DNA from: Pseudomonas sp. AOB-7
GTDB lineage: Bacteria > Pseudomonadota > Gammaproteobacteria > Pseudomonadales > Pseudomonadaceae
Length of the DNA stretch: 64,000 bases
Reading direction: 5' to 3'
Assembly: GCF_003696305.1 (NCBI RefSeq)
Contig: NZ_RFFK01000004.1
Location: 372,001 to 436,000 of the forward strand
In this document: positions 46,836 through 56,904 of the stretch, piece after piece
How positions within the stretch are numbered: the stretch's first letter is position 1
Layout of the letters: the number at the start of each line of letters is the position of its first letter
Translations under genes and position numbers: made by a program
The notes under the pieces: model-generated
What the model was told of the DNA's origin: nothing
The model's database searches: none
The model's input: only the letters and a program-made list of their open reading frames with translations

Positions 46836-47246
46836 GTAGCGGCGGCGCATTGCTGCGCCGCCGCCCCTGAGAACCGGACGTGCGAGTCACCCCGCATCCG
46901 GCTCAAGCCATTCTTCAGTACCAGAGCTTGGCACCGAACAGTTTGACAGAGCGTTTCGAGGCTCGACGGCGGGCCAGGTATTCGGCCCATGTCGGATCGA
47001 ACGGATTGGCCGTTCCAGGGACTTTGACGTGGCGAGTGATTGCCACCGTCATCGCACGAAACAGCAGAAGGCCGACAGTCTTGCCGTCAGCAGAGCCTTT
47101 CGTGGAGAAGTCACCATTTCGGTCTCCGATCGTCTGGAAGTACCGCTTCCTGATCCACCCTGCACTTTTGGCGGGATGCCTGCGCTTTGCCCATCTCTAG
47201 AGCATATGCCAGATGGAATCATCGACTCGATTAAAGGTTGCTTTTG
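46836..47246 (-). mobile_element. Group II intron, 3' remnant
   Basis: On the minus strand a 34-nt domain V is clear at 46904-46871 (GAGCCGGATGCGGGG, then TGACTC, then GCACGTCCGGTTC). A GC-rich domain VI hairpin follows and the RNA would end near 46836 (CTAC). Upstream of domain V lies the last part of the intron-encoded reverse transcriptase. Everything 5' of about 47246 (the ribozyme domains I-III and most of the RT) is missing, so the element is dead. Confidence 0.75.
46915..47246 (-). pseudogene. Group II intron reverse transcriptase/maturase, C-terminal remnant
   Basis: In one minus frame I read ATFNRVDDSIWHML, a TAG stop at 47199-47197, then RWAKRRHPAKSAGWIRKRYF and ITRHVKVPGTANPFDPTWAE, ending LFGAKLWY. 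This is the familiar maturase end of bacterial group II RTs (WRWAKRRHPNKS, RHVK-x-x-G-x-ANP-x-DP-x-W). The TAG stands where a tryptophan (TGG) is expected. No palm-domain motif (YADD) is present. Confidence 0.7.
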
Positions 47247-47671
47247 CCTGATTACGCCGTGCTTGTCCGCGCTGCCGCTTAGCCTGCTGCTTCGCATGCA
47301 GCGTCTGAGCCGCCGTCACCATGCCAACTGCCTGGCCGCTCAAGTTCAAGCGCGGCGCATTCTCTGTCATGTATGCCCAGTACCGACTTCCTCAGCACCA
47401 GGTAGCGATGCCCTACTTGAGCTGTTCGCTGGATATTCCGAGCAGCTCCAGGTGTTGCTCGGCATCGTTGAGAATGCCCCTTCTTCAGCGGAACCTTGGG
47501 GGCCGGATTGACCGGGAAGGCCAATGGAAAGTGCTTCTGCAGTCGCCAGATCGCCCCGCAGCGACATTGTCCACGCCTTCTTCCCGTCCCGCCGGGGGCC
47601 TGCTGCCATTAGTTCGGACGCTGATCGACTTCCTGGCTGAGCACATCAGGCCATAGCCATCGACGGGTTTC
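47247..47671. other. Gap with degraded sequence
   Basis: 425 bp between the intron remnant and the TetR gene. The only readable item is a short minus-strand frame from 47370 (MTENAPRLNLSGQAVGMVTA) that runs into the RT remnant; I do not recognise it. Likely scrambled mobile-element debris. Confidence 0.45.
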
Positions 47672-48286
47672 TCAGGGCTCCAGGCCGTCGATGAAGATGG
47701 CGATGGCCTCGTCGATCAGTTGCTGCCGTTCCGCGCGCGAGGGGGACTCGATCAGGCCGAGCAGACACTGCAACTGGAACTTCCCGGTCAGCGCATCGAG
47801 AAAGATCACGGCCCGCCGCTCGGCACTGCCGGGCGCCACCAGGCCGGCGCCTTCGGCCCAGCTGAAGTACTCCGCGAGGCATCGGTAGGCGGTGCCCGGC
47901 GCGGCGTCGAAGAACGACCTGGCCGCCTCGGGCGCGCGCGGCGCCTCGGCGACGATCAAGCGGTGCAACGCCGTGGTGCGAGGCGCCAGCACCACATCGA
48001 GGAAGGTCTCGGCGATGGTCGCCAGGGCTGCGCGCAGGGGCTTGCGCTTGAGATCCATATGGGTCAGCGGGTTGACGATCTCTTCGCACAGTCGCGCGAT
48101 GATCGCCGCGAAGAGGCCGTCCTTTCCCCCGAAGTAGGCGTAGAAGGTGCGCTTCGAACCGCCGATCCGCGCGATCAGGCCGTCCACGCTCACGCCTGCG
48201 TAGCCGTCCTCCAGGAACATCTCGGTGGCGACATCGAGAATGTGCCGTCGCTTGGCGGCCTGGCGGGGGCTTTCCAACTGGGTCAT
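47672..48286 (-). CDS. TetR family transcriptional regulator
   Basis: 204 residues from the ATG at 48284-48286 (MTQLESPRQAAKRRHILDVA). HTH: MFLEDGYAGVSVDGLIARIG, then SKRTFYAYFGGKDGLFAAII. C-terminal part resembles TetR_C of the AcrR/TetR_C_7 type (LHRLIVAEAPRAPEAARSFF). Divergent from the FAH-family gene, with a perfect 16-bp palindrome between; likely the local repressor of the catabolic cluster. Confidence 0.9.
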   Translation of the reverse strand: MTQLESPRQAAKRRHILDVATEMFLEDGYAGVSVDGLIARIGGSKRTFYAYFGGKDGLFAAIIARLCEEIVNPLTHMDLKRKPLRAALATIAETFLDVVLAPRTTALHRLIVAEAPRAPEAARSFFDAAPGTAYRCLAEYFSWAEGAGLVAPGSAERRAVIFLDALTGKFQLQCLLGLIESPSRAERQQLIDEAIAIFIDGLEP

Positions 48287-48449
48287 GGGCGTTTCCAAGG
48301 CTGCGGGGCGCCATAGCCTAACCCGCGCCACTCAAGGCTTCCAGCGAGCTTATTCGACGAATGAGCATAAATATCAGAATTTTTATTCCTCATGAATCTT
48401 GATTTCCCTCTTGACCGAGTGGGGTTTAGAGATCAAATTTCACTCAAAG

Positions 48450-48465
48450 GGTACGGTACCGTACC
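48450..48465. promoter_or_regulatory. Perfect palindrome, likely TetR operator
   Basis: GGTACGGTACCGTACC, a 16-bp perfect dyad, 40 bp before the FAH-family start. An overlapping CGTACC copy extends it rightwards. Confidence 0.65.
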
Positions 48466-48504
48466 GTACCTCTCCAACAAACAAGAACAACAGAGGAACT
48501 CGCC

Positions 48505-49371
48505 ATGCGTTTCACCCAATTCCTGGAAGGGTCCCACAAGGGGCTGGCCGTCGAACTGTCCGGCAAGCTGTATGGCCTCGCGGAACAGGAGGACGGTTTT
48601 CCCGGCACGCTGCACGACCTGCTCAAGGCCGGTCCGGACGCCCTAGCGGCCGCCCATCGGTGCCTGAGCCAGGCCCGCGAGCTGGACCCGGCTGCGATCC
48701 GCTACCTGCCCCCCATTGAGCGCCCCGGCAAGATCGTCTGCGTAGGGCTCAACTACGCCGATCACACCAAGGAAAGCCCGTACGAGCAGCCCACCTATCC
48801 CACCTTCTTCCCGCGCTTCTCCACCACCCTCGTCGGCCACGGCGAACCCATCATCCGCCCGAACGTTTCCGAGCAGCTGGACTATGAAGGCGAACTGGCG
48901 GTGATCATCGGTCGCGGCGGCCGTCATATCGGCAAGGCCCGCGCCCTGGAGCACGTCGCCGGCTACTCGATCTTCAACGAGGCCTCGGTGCGCGATTACC
49001 AGTTCAAGTCGCCGCAATGGACCATCGGCAAGAACTTCGATGCCACCGGCGCCTTCGGCCCGACCTTCGTCTCCGCCGACGAACTGCCGCCCGGCGCGCG
49101 CGGCCTCGGCCTGACCACCCGCCTCAACGGCAAGATCGAGCAGCAGGGCAACACCGCCGACCTGATCTTCGACGTCGCCGAGCTGATCGCCACCCTCAGC
49201 GAAGCCGTCACCCTGGAACCGGGCGATGTCATCGTCTCCGGCACCCCGGCCGGCATCGGCTGGGCCAGGCGCCCGATGCTGTTCATGCAGGCCGGCGATC
49301 TGTGCACGGTCGAGATCGAAGGCCTCGGCATGCTGAGCAATCCCATTGCCAACGAAGCCCCGCAGGCCTGA
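48505..49371 (+). CDS. Fumarylacetoacetate hydrolase (FAH) family protein
   Basis: 288 residues. The C-terminal FAH domain has VCVGLNYADHTKES, LDYEGELAVIIGRGGRHI (metal-binding glutamates), AGYSIFNEASVRDYQ, WTIGKNFDATGAFGP and VIVSGTPAGIGWARRP. Members hydrolyse C-C bonds or decarboxylate/isomerise ring-cleavage products (for example 2-oxo acids from meta pathways). It is the first gene of a catabolic cluster with an extradiol-type dioxygenase next, which fits cleavage of a ring-fission product. Likely controlled by the divergent TetR. Confidence 0.87.
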   Translation: MRFTQFLEGSHKGLAVELSGKLYGLAEQEDGFPGTLHDLLKAGPDALAAAHRCLSQARELDPAAIRYLPPIERPGKIVCVGLNYADHTKESPYEQPTYPTFFPRFSTTLVGHGEPIIRPNVSEQLDYEGELAVIIGRGGRHIGKARALEHVAGYSIFNEASVRDYQFKSPQWTIGKNFDATGAFGPTFVSADELPPGARGLGLTTRLNGKIEQQGNTADLIFDVAELIATLSEAVTLEPGDVIVSGTPAGIGWARRPMLFMQAGDLCTVEIEGLGMLSNPIANEAPQA

Positions 49372-49410
49372 CGACCTTCCGCGCCGTTCGCACGAGGAAG
49401 ACTGATCGCG

Positions 49411-49432
49411 CCGGCACCCCTGGGGGTGCCGG
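49411..49432 (+). terminator. Strong hairpin after the FAH-family gene
   Basis: CCGGCACCCC pairs perfectly with GGGGTGCCGG. No T-run follows, so it may be an mRNA-stabilising or processing structure in the 222-bp gap rather than a full terminator. Confidence 0.4.
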
Positions 49433-49593
49433 CCGGCTCGACACCCGCTGACCGCCGACACCCGTTCGGGCCCCGCTGCCGGGCCCGCGGGCCCGGCCGT
49501 CCCGGAAAAGAGCCAGCCCGTCCTTCCCGGCGAACGCCAGATCAACGCATTCGTTGCCGGATACCTGCCGCGCCCGGCCAAGGAGGAGCAGCC

Positions 49594-50592
49594 ATGCTGC
49601 GCATCAAAGACATCAACCACGTGATCTACCAGCACCAGGACCTCGACGCCATCGAGCATTTCCTGACCGACTTCGGCCTGGTCGTGGCTCATCGCACCGA
49701 GCACCGCATCTACCTGCGCGGCACCGGTCCGCTGCCCTATGTGTACATCGTCGAGCGGGCCGCATCGACCGGGCTCAGCGCCATCGCGTTCGCCGTGGAA
49801 AGCCTGGACGACCTGCAGACCGCCACACGCTTTCCGGGGGCGTCCGCTATCCAGCCGCTGGCGCATCCGGGCGGCGGGTACTGCGTGACGCTGCACGACC
49901 CGGCGGGGCGCAGGATCGACCTGGTGCACGGGATAGAAAGCGTCGAAGCGCTGCCCCAGCGCGCCGCCCTGACCCTCAACTCCGCCGAGGAGAAACGGCG
50001 CTTCGGCGACGTGCAGCGCCCAGCCAAGGGGCCGGCCCAGGTGATGCGCCTCGGCCATGTCGCCATCGGCGTGGCCGACATGGCCAGGATGCTGCGCTGG
50101 TACCGCAGCGTGCTCGGCATGCTGCCATCGGACCTGATCGTCGAAGGGGACGATGACAGCTGCCCGGCCGCCGCCTTCCTGCGCCTGGATCGCGGTAGCC
50201 AATGGACCGACCACCACACCATCGCGCTGTTCCAGGCGGGCAAGGACGTCGTCCACCACGCCTCCTTCGAGGTGCAGGACTTCGACGCCCAGTGCATCGG
50301 CCACCAGTGGATGACCGAGCGGGGCTGGAACCCGTTCTGGGGCGTCGGCCGGCATGTGCTCGGCAGCCAGATCTTCGACTACTGGAGGGACCCCTCGGGC
50401 AACCTGATCGAGCACTTCACCGACGGCGACCTGTTCAACCACGCCTCGCCGATGAACCACATCCAGGCCTGCGATTCCAGCCTCTATCAGTGGGGGCCGC
50501 CGATGTCCGTGGAGTACTTCCTCGGCGGCTGCGGCGAGAGGGAAACCCTTGCCCCGCGCCCGGACTCCCTGCGCAAACGCAGCGTTCAGTAA
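49594..50592 (+). CDS. VOC-family extradiol-type ring-cleavage dioxygenase
   Basis: 332 residues with two VOC halves. The first ([20 protein letters not shown]) lacks a clear metal triad. The second has [15 protein letters not shown] (His 155), [12 protein letters not shown] (His 221/222) and the typical end [19 protein letters not shown] (Glu 273), i.e. the 2-His-1-carboxylate Fe(II)/Mn(II) site of type I extradiol dioxygenases. AAGGAGGAG precedes the ATG at 49594. Substrate is probably a catechol-like or related ring; unknown. Confidence 0.82.
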   Translation: MLRIKDINHVIYQHQDLDAIEHFLTDFGLVVAHRTEHRIYLRGTGPLPYVYIVERAASTGLSAIAFAVESLDDLQTATRFPGASAIQPLAHPGGGYCVTLHDPAGRRIDLVHGIESVEALPQRAALTLNSAEEKRRFGDVQRPAKGPAQVMRLGHVAIGVADMARMLRWYRSVLGMLPSDLIVEGDDDSCPAAAFLRLDRGSQWTDHHTIALFQAGKDVVHHASFEVQDFDAQCIGHQWMTERGWNPFWGVGRHVLGSQIFDYWRDPSGNLIEHFTDGDLFNHASPMNHIQACDSSLYQWGPPMSVEYFLGGCGERETLAPRPDSLRKRSVQ

Positions 50593-50608
50593 CCACGAGG
50601 ACCACGAC

Positions 50609-51223
50609 ATGAACAACCAACGGCTTTCCGAGCAGGGCCTGGACCTGCTGTTCCGCCAGGCACGCAGCCAGAACGGCTGGCGCGACCGGGCAGTGGACGA
50701 CGAGACACTGGCGGCGCTGTACGACCTGGTGCGCTGGGGACCGACCAGCGTCAACAGCTGTCCGGCACGGATCGTCTTCCTGCGCAGCGCCGCCGCCAAG
50801 CAGCGCCTGCTGCCCGCCCTCAGCCCGGGCAACGTGGGCAAGGTCCTGGGCGCGCCGGTGACCGCCATCATCGGCTACGACGCCAACTTCCACGAGCAAC
50901 TGCCCAAGCTGTTTCCGCACAACCCGGAGGTCCGCGACTGGTTCGCCGGGCAGCCCGAGCTGATCGAACCCACGGCCCTGCGCAACAGTTCGTTGCAGGG
51001 CGGCTACTTCATCCTCGCCGCCCGTGCCCTGGGGCTGGATTGCGGCCCCATGTCCGGCTTCGACCATCAGTTGGTCGACCGCGAGTTCTTCGCCGACGAC
51101 GGCTGTTTTCCCGGCATGCAGGTGAAAGCCAACTTCCTCTGCAACCTGGGTTACGGCGACCCCGACAAGCTGTTCCCGCGCAGCCCGCGGCTCTCCTTCG
51201 AGGAGGCCTGCCTGCTGCTCTGA
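50609..51223 (+). CDS. RutE/HadB-like nitroreductase-family protein (malonic semialdehyde reductase type)
   Basis: 204 residues. Compared with RutE from memory, [80 protein letters not shown] and [11 protein letters not shown] align along the full length. RutE reduces malonic semialdehyde to 3-hydroxypropionate using flavin and NADPH. Without other rut genes here, it may act on a semialdehyde or quinone produced by this pathway. Starts 16 bp after the dioxygenase gene. Confidence 0.8.
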   Translation: MNNQRLSEQGLDLLFRQARSQNGWRDRAVDDETLAALYDLVRWGPTSVNSCPARIVFLRSAAAKQRLLPALSPGNVGKVLGAPVTAIIGYDANFHEQLPKLFPHNPEVRDWFAGQPELIEPTALRNSSLQGGYFILAARALGLDCGPMSGFDHQLVDREFFADDGCFPGMQVKANFLCNLGYGDPDKLFPRSPRLSFEEACLLL

Positions 51224-51333
51224 GAACCCGTGCAAAGCCATTGCTTCAATCGATCCACCTGGCCCGCTGTATCGGCTGCGGCCCCGCCGCTCCCGACCAC
51301 CCGCCAGGCCAACAAGAACAAAAGGAGAACACC

Positions 51334-52428
51334 ATGTGGCATCAATCGCTGCTGTCCGTCGGCCTGACCGCTTGCCTGGTCATCGCCCAGAGCCTCCCCG
51401 CCCAGGCCGGGGAAACCTTCAAGCTGAATGTCGGTGCCAGCCACCCCACCAGCCTGCCCTGGGTAGGTGTGATTCCCGAGCACTTCATTCCCGAAGTCAA
51501 TCGCCGGGTCGAGGCCCTCGGCAAGGGCTATTCCATTCAGTGGAACGAAACCTACGGCGGCCAGCTGTACAAGGCCAATGCCACGCTGAGCTCGGTCGCC
51601 GACGGGATCGTCGACATAGGCTGGGTGTTCAGCAACCTCGAAGGCTCCAAGCAGCCGCTCAGCCAGGTGACCATCTACACCCCCGCCGTGAGTGACGACC
51701 CGCAACTGGTCATGGCGGTGTTCAACGAGCTGAACGAAACGCTGCCCGCCCTCAAGGCCGAATGGGAGAAGAACAACCTGGTGTTTCTCGGGGCCTGCAG
51801 TGGCGACCCCTACCACCTGTTCACCACCTTCCCGCTCAACTCGGTGGCGGATCTCAAAGGCCGCAAGATATCGACGCCCGGCGTGCTCGCCTCATGGATG
51901 CGCGGCACCGGCGGGGTCGCGGTGCAAGGCGCACTGCCCAGCTACTACACCGACATCCAGACCGGCCTCTCCGAGGGCGCGCTGTCTCTCACCTCGGGCG
52001 TGATGGGCATCAAGCTCTATGAGGTGGCGCCCTACGTCACCAAGGTCAACCTCGGCTCGACCTACTTCGGCGCCCTTGCCATCAACAAGGACAGCTGGAA
52101 GCGCCTGCCACCAGAGGTTCGCCAGATTCTGAAAGACGTCGGCCGCGAGTATTCGCAGAAAATGGGCGAGGCCGTGCTGGGTCTGTATGCGCAGGGCATG
52201 CAGCAGATGCAGGCCAACGCGACCAGCAGCCAGCCGCCACTGGTGATCAGCGAGTGGACCCGCGAACAGCGCCTGGCCTGGATCAGCCAGATGCCCAACA
52301 TTGCCGCCGAGTGGGTCCGCGACAACGAGGCCAAAGGCTTGCCCGCCCGCGAAGTGCTGAGCGCCTACATGAATGCCATGCGTCAGCGCGGGGCACAGCC
52401 GCTGCGCAACTGGGATCAGGAACTATGA
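51334..52428 (+). CDS. TRAP transporter substrate-binding protein (DctP type)
   Basis: 364 residues with a signal peptide (SVGLTACLVIAQSLPAQA). DctP-family features: FKLNVGASHPTSLPWVGV, EALGKGYSIQWNETYGGQLY, DGIVDIGWVFSN and LKGRKISTPGVLASWMRGTG. It delivers a carboxylate-type ligand to the DctQM pair. Its TGA overlaps the dctQ ATG. It probably imports the substrate of this catabolic cluster. Confidence 0.9.
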   Translation: MWHQSLLSVGLTACLVIAQSLPAQAGETFKLNVGASHPTSLPWVGVIPEHFIPEVNRRVEALGKGYSIQWNETYGGQLYKANATLSSVADGIVDIGWVFSNLEGSKQPLSQVTIYTPAVSDDPQLVMAVFNELNETLPALKAEWEKNNLVFLGACSGDPYHLFTTFPLNSVADLKGRKISTPGVLASWMRGTGGVAVQGALPSYYTDIQTGLSEGALSLTSGVMGIKLYEVAPYVTKVNLGSTYFGALAINKDSWKRLPPEVRQILKDVGREYSQKMGEAVLGLYAQGMQQMQANATSSQPPLVISEWTREQRLAWISQMPNIAAEWVRDNEAKGLPAREVLSAYMNAMRQRGAQPLRNWDQEL

Positions 52429-53012
52429 GTACCTTGAATCCCCGGCAGATGGTCGCCGCGCCCGACCAGACGGCTATCGGCCATGCGGCCAAGCGCAAGC
52501 CCTCGCTCTTCGCCTGCCTGGTCGACGGCCTGAACGGCCTGGGCTCGCTGCTGATCTTCGCGATGATGCTGCTGATCTGCGGCGACGTGGGCGCACGCTG
52601 GCTGTTCAACCAACCCATTTACGGGGTCGCGGAGATCGTCTCGCTGACCATCGTGGCGATTGTCTTCCTGCAACTGGGCAGCACCCTGCGGCACCAGAGG
52701 ATGGCACGCGCGGACATCTTCATCGATGGCTTCATCGCGCGCTCACCCCGTCTCGGGCACCTGCTGCAGGCGCTGTTCAACCTGCTCGGCCTGGCCGCTT
52801 GTGGGGCCATGTTCGCGGCGACGGGGCCGCTGCTGCTCGCCGCCTGGAGCGAAGGCGAGTACCTCGGCGTCCAGGGCCTGTTCACCGCCCCGATCTGGCC
52901 GATCCGCCTGATAGTACTGATCGGCGCGCTGGTCACGGCCCTTCAATACCTGCTGCATCTCATTGCCGACTGCCGAGCCTGCCTGGTCGTCGGCAAGGCA
53001 CAAGAGGAGTAA
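52425..53012 (+). CDS. TRAP transporter small permease (DctQ type)
   Basis: 195 residues, four hydrophobic segments (LLIFAMMLLICGDVGARWLF, AEIVSLTIVAIVFLQLGSTL, NLLGLAACGAMFAATGPLLL and a last one near LIGALVTALQYLLHL). RHQRMARADIFID is the typical DctQ loop. Overlaps the dctP gene by 4 bases; the large permease follows after 7 bp. Confidence 0.88.
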   Translation: MSTLNPRQMVAAPDQTAIGHAAKRKPSLFACLVDGLNGLGSLLIFAMMLLICGDVGARWLFNQPIYGVAEIVSLTIVAIVFLQLGSTLRHQRMARADIFIDGFIARSPRLGHLLQALFNLLGLAACGAMFAATGPLLLAAWSEGEYLGVQGLFTAPIWPIRLIVLIGALVTALQYLLHLIADCRACLVVGKAQEE

Positions 53013-53019
53013 CCGCGCC

Positions 53020-54330
53020 ATGACACCTATTGAGATAGGCCTGCTCGCAATCGCCCTGATGCTGGTGGCGATCTACCTTGGCATGCATATCGGCATCGCC
53101 CTGATCATGATCTCGTTCGGTTGCGTGGCGGTGCTGCGCGACCCGGAAATCGCCACCCGCATGGTCGGCGCGGCGGTCAACGACTCGATCAGCGACTACC
53201 TGTTCGGGGTGGTGCCGCTGTTTGTCCTGATGGGCATGCTGGTGGCCATCTGCGGCGTCGGCAAGGACTCCTTCGACGTCGCCGAATGGCTGCTGCGACG
53301 GATTCGCGGTGGCCTGGGCATGGCGACTGTCGGCTCGAACGCCACGTTCGCCGCCATCACCGGCGTCAGCATCGCCTCGGCTGCCGTGTTCACCAAGATC
53401 GCCGTGCCGGAAATGATGCGCCATGGCCACACCGCGCGCTTCTCGGTGGGCGTGGTCGCCGCCAGCTCGATCCTCGGCATGCTGATTCCGCCCAGCCTGC
53501 TGCTGATCGTCTATGGCGTGCTGGCCGAAGAGTCGATCGGCAAGCTGTTCATCGCCGGCCTCATTCCTGGGCTGCTGCTGACGTTCCTGTTCTGCCTGCT
53601 GATCGTGCTGATGACCCGCTACTGGCCGAGCTTCGTCGGACAGTCGCAGGTCGCCGAGGGCCTGCGGAACACGGAGACCGTCGCCTCGGCGAGCAAGAAG
53701 GCGCTGCCCATTGCCACACTCATTCTGCTGGTGCTGGGTGGCCTGTACAGCGGCGTGTTCACCCCCATCGAAGCCGGCGCCGTGGGCGCGCTGGGGGCGT
53801 TCTGCCTGGCGCTGGCGCGGCGGCGCTTGACCCTGGCGAAATTCTGGCAGGTGCTGGTCGAAACCGGGCACGTCTCGGTGGCCGTGCTGTTTCTGATCAT
53901 GGCGGCCAGCCTGTACAGCCGGATGCTGGCGATGACGGGGCTGCCGGGTGGCATTGCCGAATTGATGAGCGGCCATGCCCTCGGCCCCTACCAGTTTCTG
54001 CTCATGTACATCGCCGTGCTGCTGATCTTGGGTTGCATCCTCGATTCGGTATCCATCCTGCTGATCCTGGTGCCCATCGCGCTACCCATCGCCCAGGCCT
54101 TCGGCATGGATCCGATCTGGTTCGGCCTGATCACCGTGGTGGCGGTGGAGATCGGTCTGATCACGCCGCCGTTTGGCATCTCCGTCTACACGGTGAAAGC
54201 CGCCCTGGATGATCGCAGCATCAGCATCAAGGACATCTTCATCGGCGTGCTGCCCTTCATCGGCTGCATGTTCTTACTTCTGGCCCTGATGATCGCCATA
54301 CCCGGCATCAGCACCGCACTGGTTCGTTGA
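53020..54330 (+). CDS. TRAP transporter large permease (DctM type)
   Basis: 436 residues, about twelve membrane segments. VGSNATFAAITGVSIASAAV, LGMLIPPSLLLIVYGVLAEE and VEIGLITPPFGISVYTVKAA are characteristic DctM loops. It forms the sodium-driven transport unit with DctQ. Start ATG at 53020. Confidence 0.92.
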   Translation: MTPIEIGLLAIALMLVAIYLGMHIGIALIMISFGCVAVLRDPEIATRMVGAAVNDSISDYLFGVVPLFVLMGMLVAICGVGKDSFDVAEWLLRRIRGGLGMATVGSNATFAAITGVSIASAAVFTKIAVPEMMRHGHTARFSVGVVAASSILGMLIPPSLLLIVYGVLAEESIGKLFIAGLIPGLLLTFLFCLLIVLMTRYWPSFVGQSQVAEGLRNTETVASASKKALPIATLILLVLGGLYSGVFTPIEAGAVGALGAFCLALARRRLTLAKFWQVLVETGHVSVAVLFLIMAASLYSRMLAMTGLPGGIAELMSGHALGPYQFLLMYIAVLLILGCILDSVSILLILVPIALPIAQAFGMDPIWFGLITVVAVEIGLITPPFGISVYTVKAALDDRSISIKDIFIGVLPFIGCMFLLLALMIAIPGISTALVR

Positions 54331-54355
54331 CCCCCCCCACAAGAGAGCGCTTTAC

Positions 54356-54754
54356 ATGAACAACAAGAAAATTGACAGTCGGGACATTGTGGAACTTTGC
54401 CGAAACAAGGGATTCCTCGCCAAGCAACTGTTCTCCATCAGCACCCATTCGGCCGGCAACCTCGACAAAGTGATGGAACATGTTGAAGAACACCTGGCTT
54501 TTCAAGTTGAACTCGAACGCGAAGGCATCATGTTTGCGGCCGGCCCGATATTTGCCGATAACGGCAGTGCCTGGCTCGGCGAAGGGCTAGTGATCGTTCG
54601 CGCGGCATCCCTGGCCGATGCCGAACGTATCGCCGCCTCCGACCCCATGCACCGCAGCGGCGCGCGAACCTACTGCGTCCGTCCCTGGCTGGTGAATGAA
54701 GGCAGCATGACCGTGCGCGTCAGCTACTCAACCGGCCAGTGCGAAGTCCTCTGA
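54356..54754 (+). CDS. YciI-family protein
   Basis: 132 residues, dimeric alpha-beta barrel type. FSISTHSAGNLDKVMEHVEE, HLAFQVELEREGIMFAAGPI and SLADAERIAASDPMHRSGAR match the YciI pattern (early His, then GPF-like and AxxDPxxxxG). Muconolactone-isomerase-like members work in ring catabolism, so a small lactonase, isomerase or dehydrohalogenase role in this cluster is plausible. Confidence 0.75.
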   Translation: MNNKKIDSRDIVELCRNKGFLAKQLFSISTHSAGNLDKVMEHVEEHLAFQVELEREGIMFAAGPIFADNGSAWLGEGLVIVRAASLADAERIAASDPMHRSGARTYCVRPWLVNEGSMTVRVSYSTGQCEVL

Positions 54755-54788
54755 GCCCCCTTCGACTGCGCCAGCGTGCCCATGGGAG

Positions 54789-55175
54789 ATGCCTGAATTG
54801 ACCGAGCAAAACCTCGAACTGCTGATAACGGAGCTGGAAGCCCTGCGCCACCGGGCCATGTGCGAGGCCGACAGCGCCGCGCTGGAACAGCTCTTGGCCC
54901 CTGATCTGCTGTATATCCATTCGGATGGTACATGCGATGGCAAACAGGCCTATCTCCAGGGTCTGCGCTCACAAAAATGGCGCTACCAGAGGATCGAATG
55001 CCACGCACAGGCTGTTCGTATCGAAGGCGACTGCGGCGTGGTCAGCGGACTCATGCAGATGAATGTCGTGATCGCCGGCCAGGCCCTGGCCATGACCAGC
55101 CGCGCCCTCGGCGTCTGGGCAAAACGCAGGGAGGGCTGGCAATTAATTGCCTGGCAGGCAACTCGATTAGTTTGA
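54789..55175 (+). CDS. NTF2-like / SnoaL-type small enzyme or binding protein
   Basis: 128 residues with the cone-shaped NTF2-like pattern: ALRHRAMCEADSAALEQLLA, LLYIHSDGTCDGKQAYLQGL, RSQKWRYQRIECHAQAVRIE and GVWAKRREGWQLIAWQATRL. DUF4440-type. In catabolic clusters such proteins are often dehydratases, isomerases or ring-hydroxylating accessory folds; no catalytic residue can be named safely. Confidence 0.78.
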   Translation: MPELTEQNLELLITELEALRHRAMCEADSAALEQLLAPDLLYIHSDGTCDGKQAYLQGLRSQKWRYQRIECHAQAVRIEGDCGVVSGLMQMNVVIAGQALAMTSRALGVWAKRREGWQLIAWQATRLV

Positions 55176-55320
55176 TGATTTAACGCTTCGCGTAATTCCA
55201 AGTCATACGAACTTGAATGACGCGCGATTGATAGCAGCCAAACAACGTTCAGTTTAAACCAGGCACTACTTGGGCAACGCCCAGTTACCTGGCCGGGACT
55301 TTATTTTTCGGAGATTACCC

Positions 55321-56826
55321 ATGTCCACAACTTTGCAGCATTACATCGATGGCCATCTGGTCGAAGGCCGCAGCGGGCGCTTTGCCGATGTCCGCAACCC
55401 GGCAACCGGCCAGGTCAGCGGCACGGTGCCTCTGGCCACAGGCAGCGAACTCGACGCAGCGGTGGCGGCAGCCCAAGCCGCCTTCCCAGCCTGGGCGGCT
55501 ACCACCCCGTTACGCCGTTCGCGGGTGCTGAACCGCTTCAAGGAGCTGCTGGAGCTAAACGCCGAAAAGCTGGCGGCATTGATTACCGCGGAACACGGCA
55601 AGGTGCATTCCGACGCCTTGGGCGAGGTGGTGCGCGGCCTGGAAGTCGTGGAATTCGCTTGCGGCGGCCCCCACCTGCTCAAGGGAGAAGTCAGCGAGAA
55701 CATCGGCAGCTCGATCGACTCCCACTCGCTGCGCCAGCCGCTCGGGGTCGTCGCCGGCATCACCCCGTTCAACTTCCCGGCCATGGTCGCCCTGTGGATG
55801 TTCCCGGTGGCCCTGGCCTGCGGCAATACCTTCGTGCTCAAGCCCTCCGAGCGCGACCCGTCGGCTGCCTTGTTCCTCGCTGAACTGTTGCAGGAAGCGG
55901 GCCTGCCCGCCGGCGTGTTCAACGTGGTCAACGGCGACAAGGAGGCGGTGGACGCGATCCTCGCCCACCCCGACATCCAGGCGGTGAGCTTCGTCGGCTC
56001 CACCCCCATCGCCCGCCACATCTATGCCACCGGCGCGGCCAACGGCAAGCGCGTGCAGGCCCTGGGCGGCGCCAAGAACCACATGGTGGTGATGCCCGAC
56101 GCGGATCTCGACAAGACCGCCGACGCGCTCATGGGCGCGGCCTATGGCGCCGCCGGCGAGCGCTGCATGGCGATCTCCATCGCCGTGGCCGTTGGCGATG
56201 CCACCGCCGATGCATTGATCGAACGCCTCGCCCCCCGGGTGAAGGCGCTGCGGATCGGCCCGGGCACCGACCCCCAGGCGGAAATGGGACCGCTCATCAC
56301 CCGCGAGCATCGCGACCGCGTGCGCAGCTACGTCGACATCGGCGTCGAGGAAGGCGCCAGCCTGGTGGTCGATGGCCGCGAATTCCGCATGCAGCGACTG
56401 GGATTCGAGAACGGCTTCTACCTCGGCGGCAGCCTGTTCGACCAGGTCACCCCCGAGATGCGCATCTACCAGGACGAGATCTTCGGCCCGGTGCTCGGCG
56501 TGGTGCGGGTGAAGACCTACAAGGAGGCGGTCGAGCTGATCAACGCCCACCAGTACGCCAACGGCACCGCCATCTTCACCCGCGACGGCGATTCGGCGCG
56601 CATGTTCGCCCACGAGATCCAGGTCGGCATGGTCGGCATCAACGTCCCCATTCCGGTGCCCATGGCCTTCCACAGCTTCGGCGGCTGGAAGAACTCGCTG
56701 TTCGGCGACCACCACATGCACGGTCCCGAAGGCGTGCGCTTCTACACCCGCCTGAAGACCGTCACCTCACGCTGGATGAGCGGCATCCGCGGCGGCGCCG
56801 ACTTCGTCATGCCGACCATGAAGTAA
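55321..56826 (+). CDS. mmsA: CoA-acylating (methyl)malonate-semialdehyde dehydrogenase
   Basis: 501 residues, aldehyde dehydrogenase superfamily. [20 protein letters not shown] start, [20 protein letters not shown], the catalytic Cys in [13 protein letters not shown], and near the C terminus [20 protein letters not shown] are typical of MmsA. It converts methylmalonate or malonate semialdehyde plus CoA to propionyl- or acetyl-CoA and CO2, and so would be the exit step into central metabolism. A GGAG site precedes the ATG. Confidence 0.9.
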   Translation: MSTTLQHYIDGHLVEGRSGRFADVRNPATGQVSGTVPLATGSELDAAVAAAQAAFPAWAATTPLRRSRVLNRFKELLELNAEKLAALITAEHGKVHSDALGEVVRGLEVVEFACGGPHLLKGEVSENIGSSIDSHSLRQPLGVVAGITPFNFPAMVALWMFPVALACGNTFVLKPSERDPSAALFLAELLQEAGLPAGVFNVVNGDKEAVDAILAHPDIQAVSFVGSTPIARHIYATGAANGKRVQALGGAKNHMVVMPDADLDKTADALMGAAYGAAGERCMAISIAVAVGDATADALIERLAPRVKALRIGPGTDPQAEMGPLITREHRDRVRSYVDIGVEEGASLVVDGREFRMQRLGFENGFYLGGSLFDQVTPEMRIYQDEIFGPVLGVVRVKTYKEAVELINAHQYANGTAIFTRDGDSARMFAHEIQVGMVGINVPIPVPMAFHSFGGWKNSLFGDHHMHGPEGVRFYTRLKTVTSRWMSGIRGGADFVMPTMK

Positions 56827-56904
56827 GCAACCGGCAGCCACCCTGCCCCCTCGGCGCCCGGAGGGTTCCCCTCCGGGCGCCAGTCAACTCGGAACCAGAC
56901 CTCG

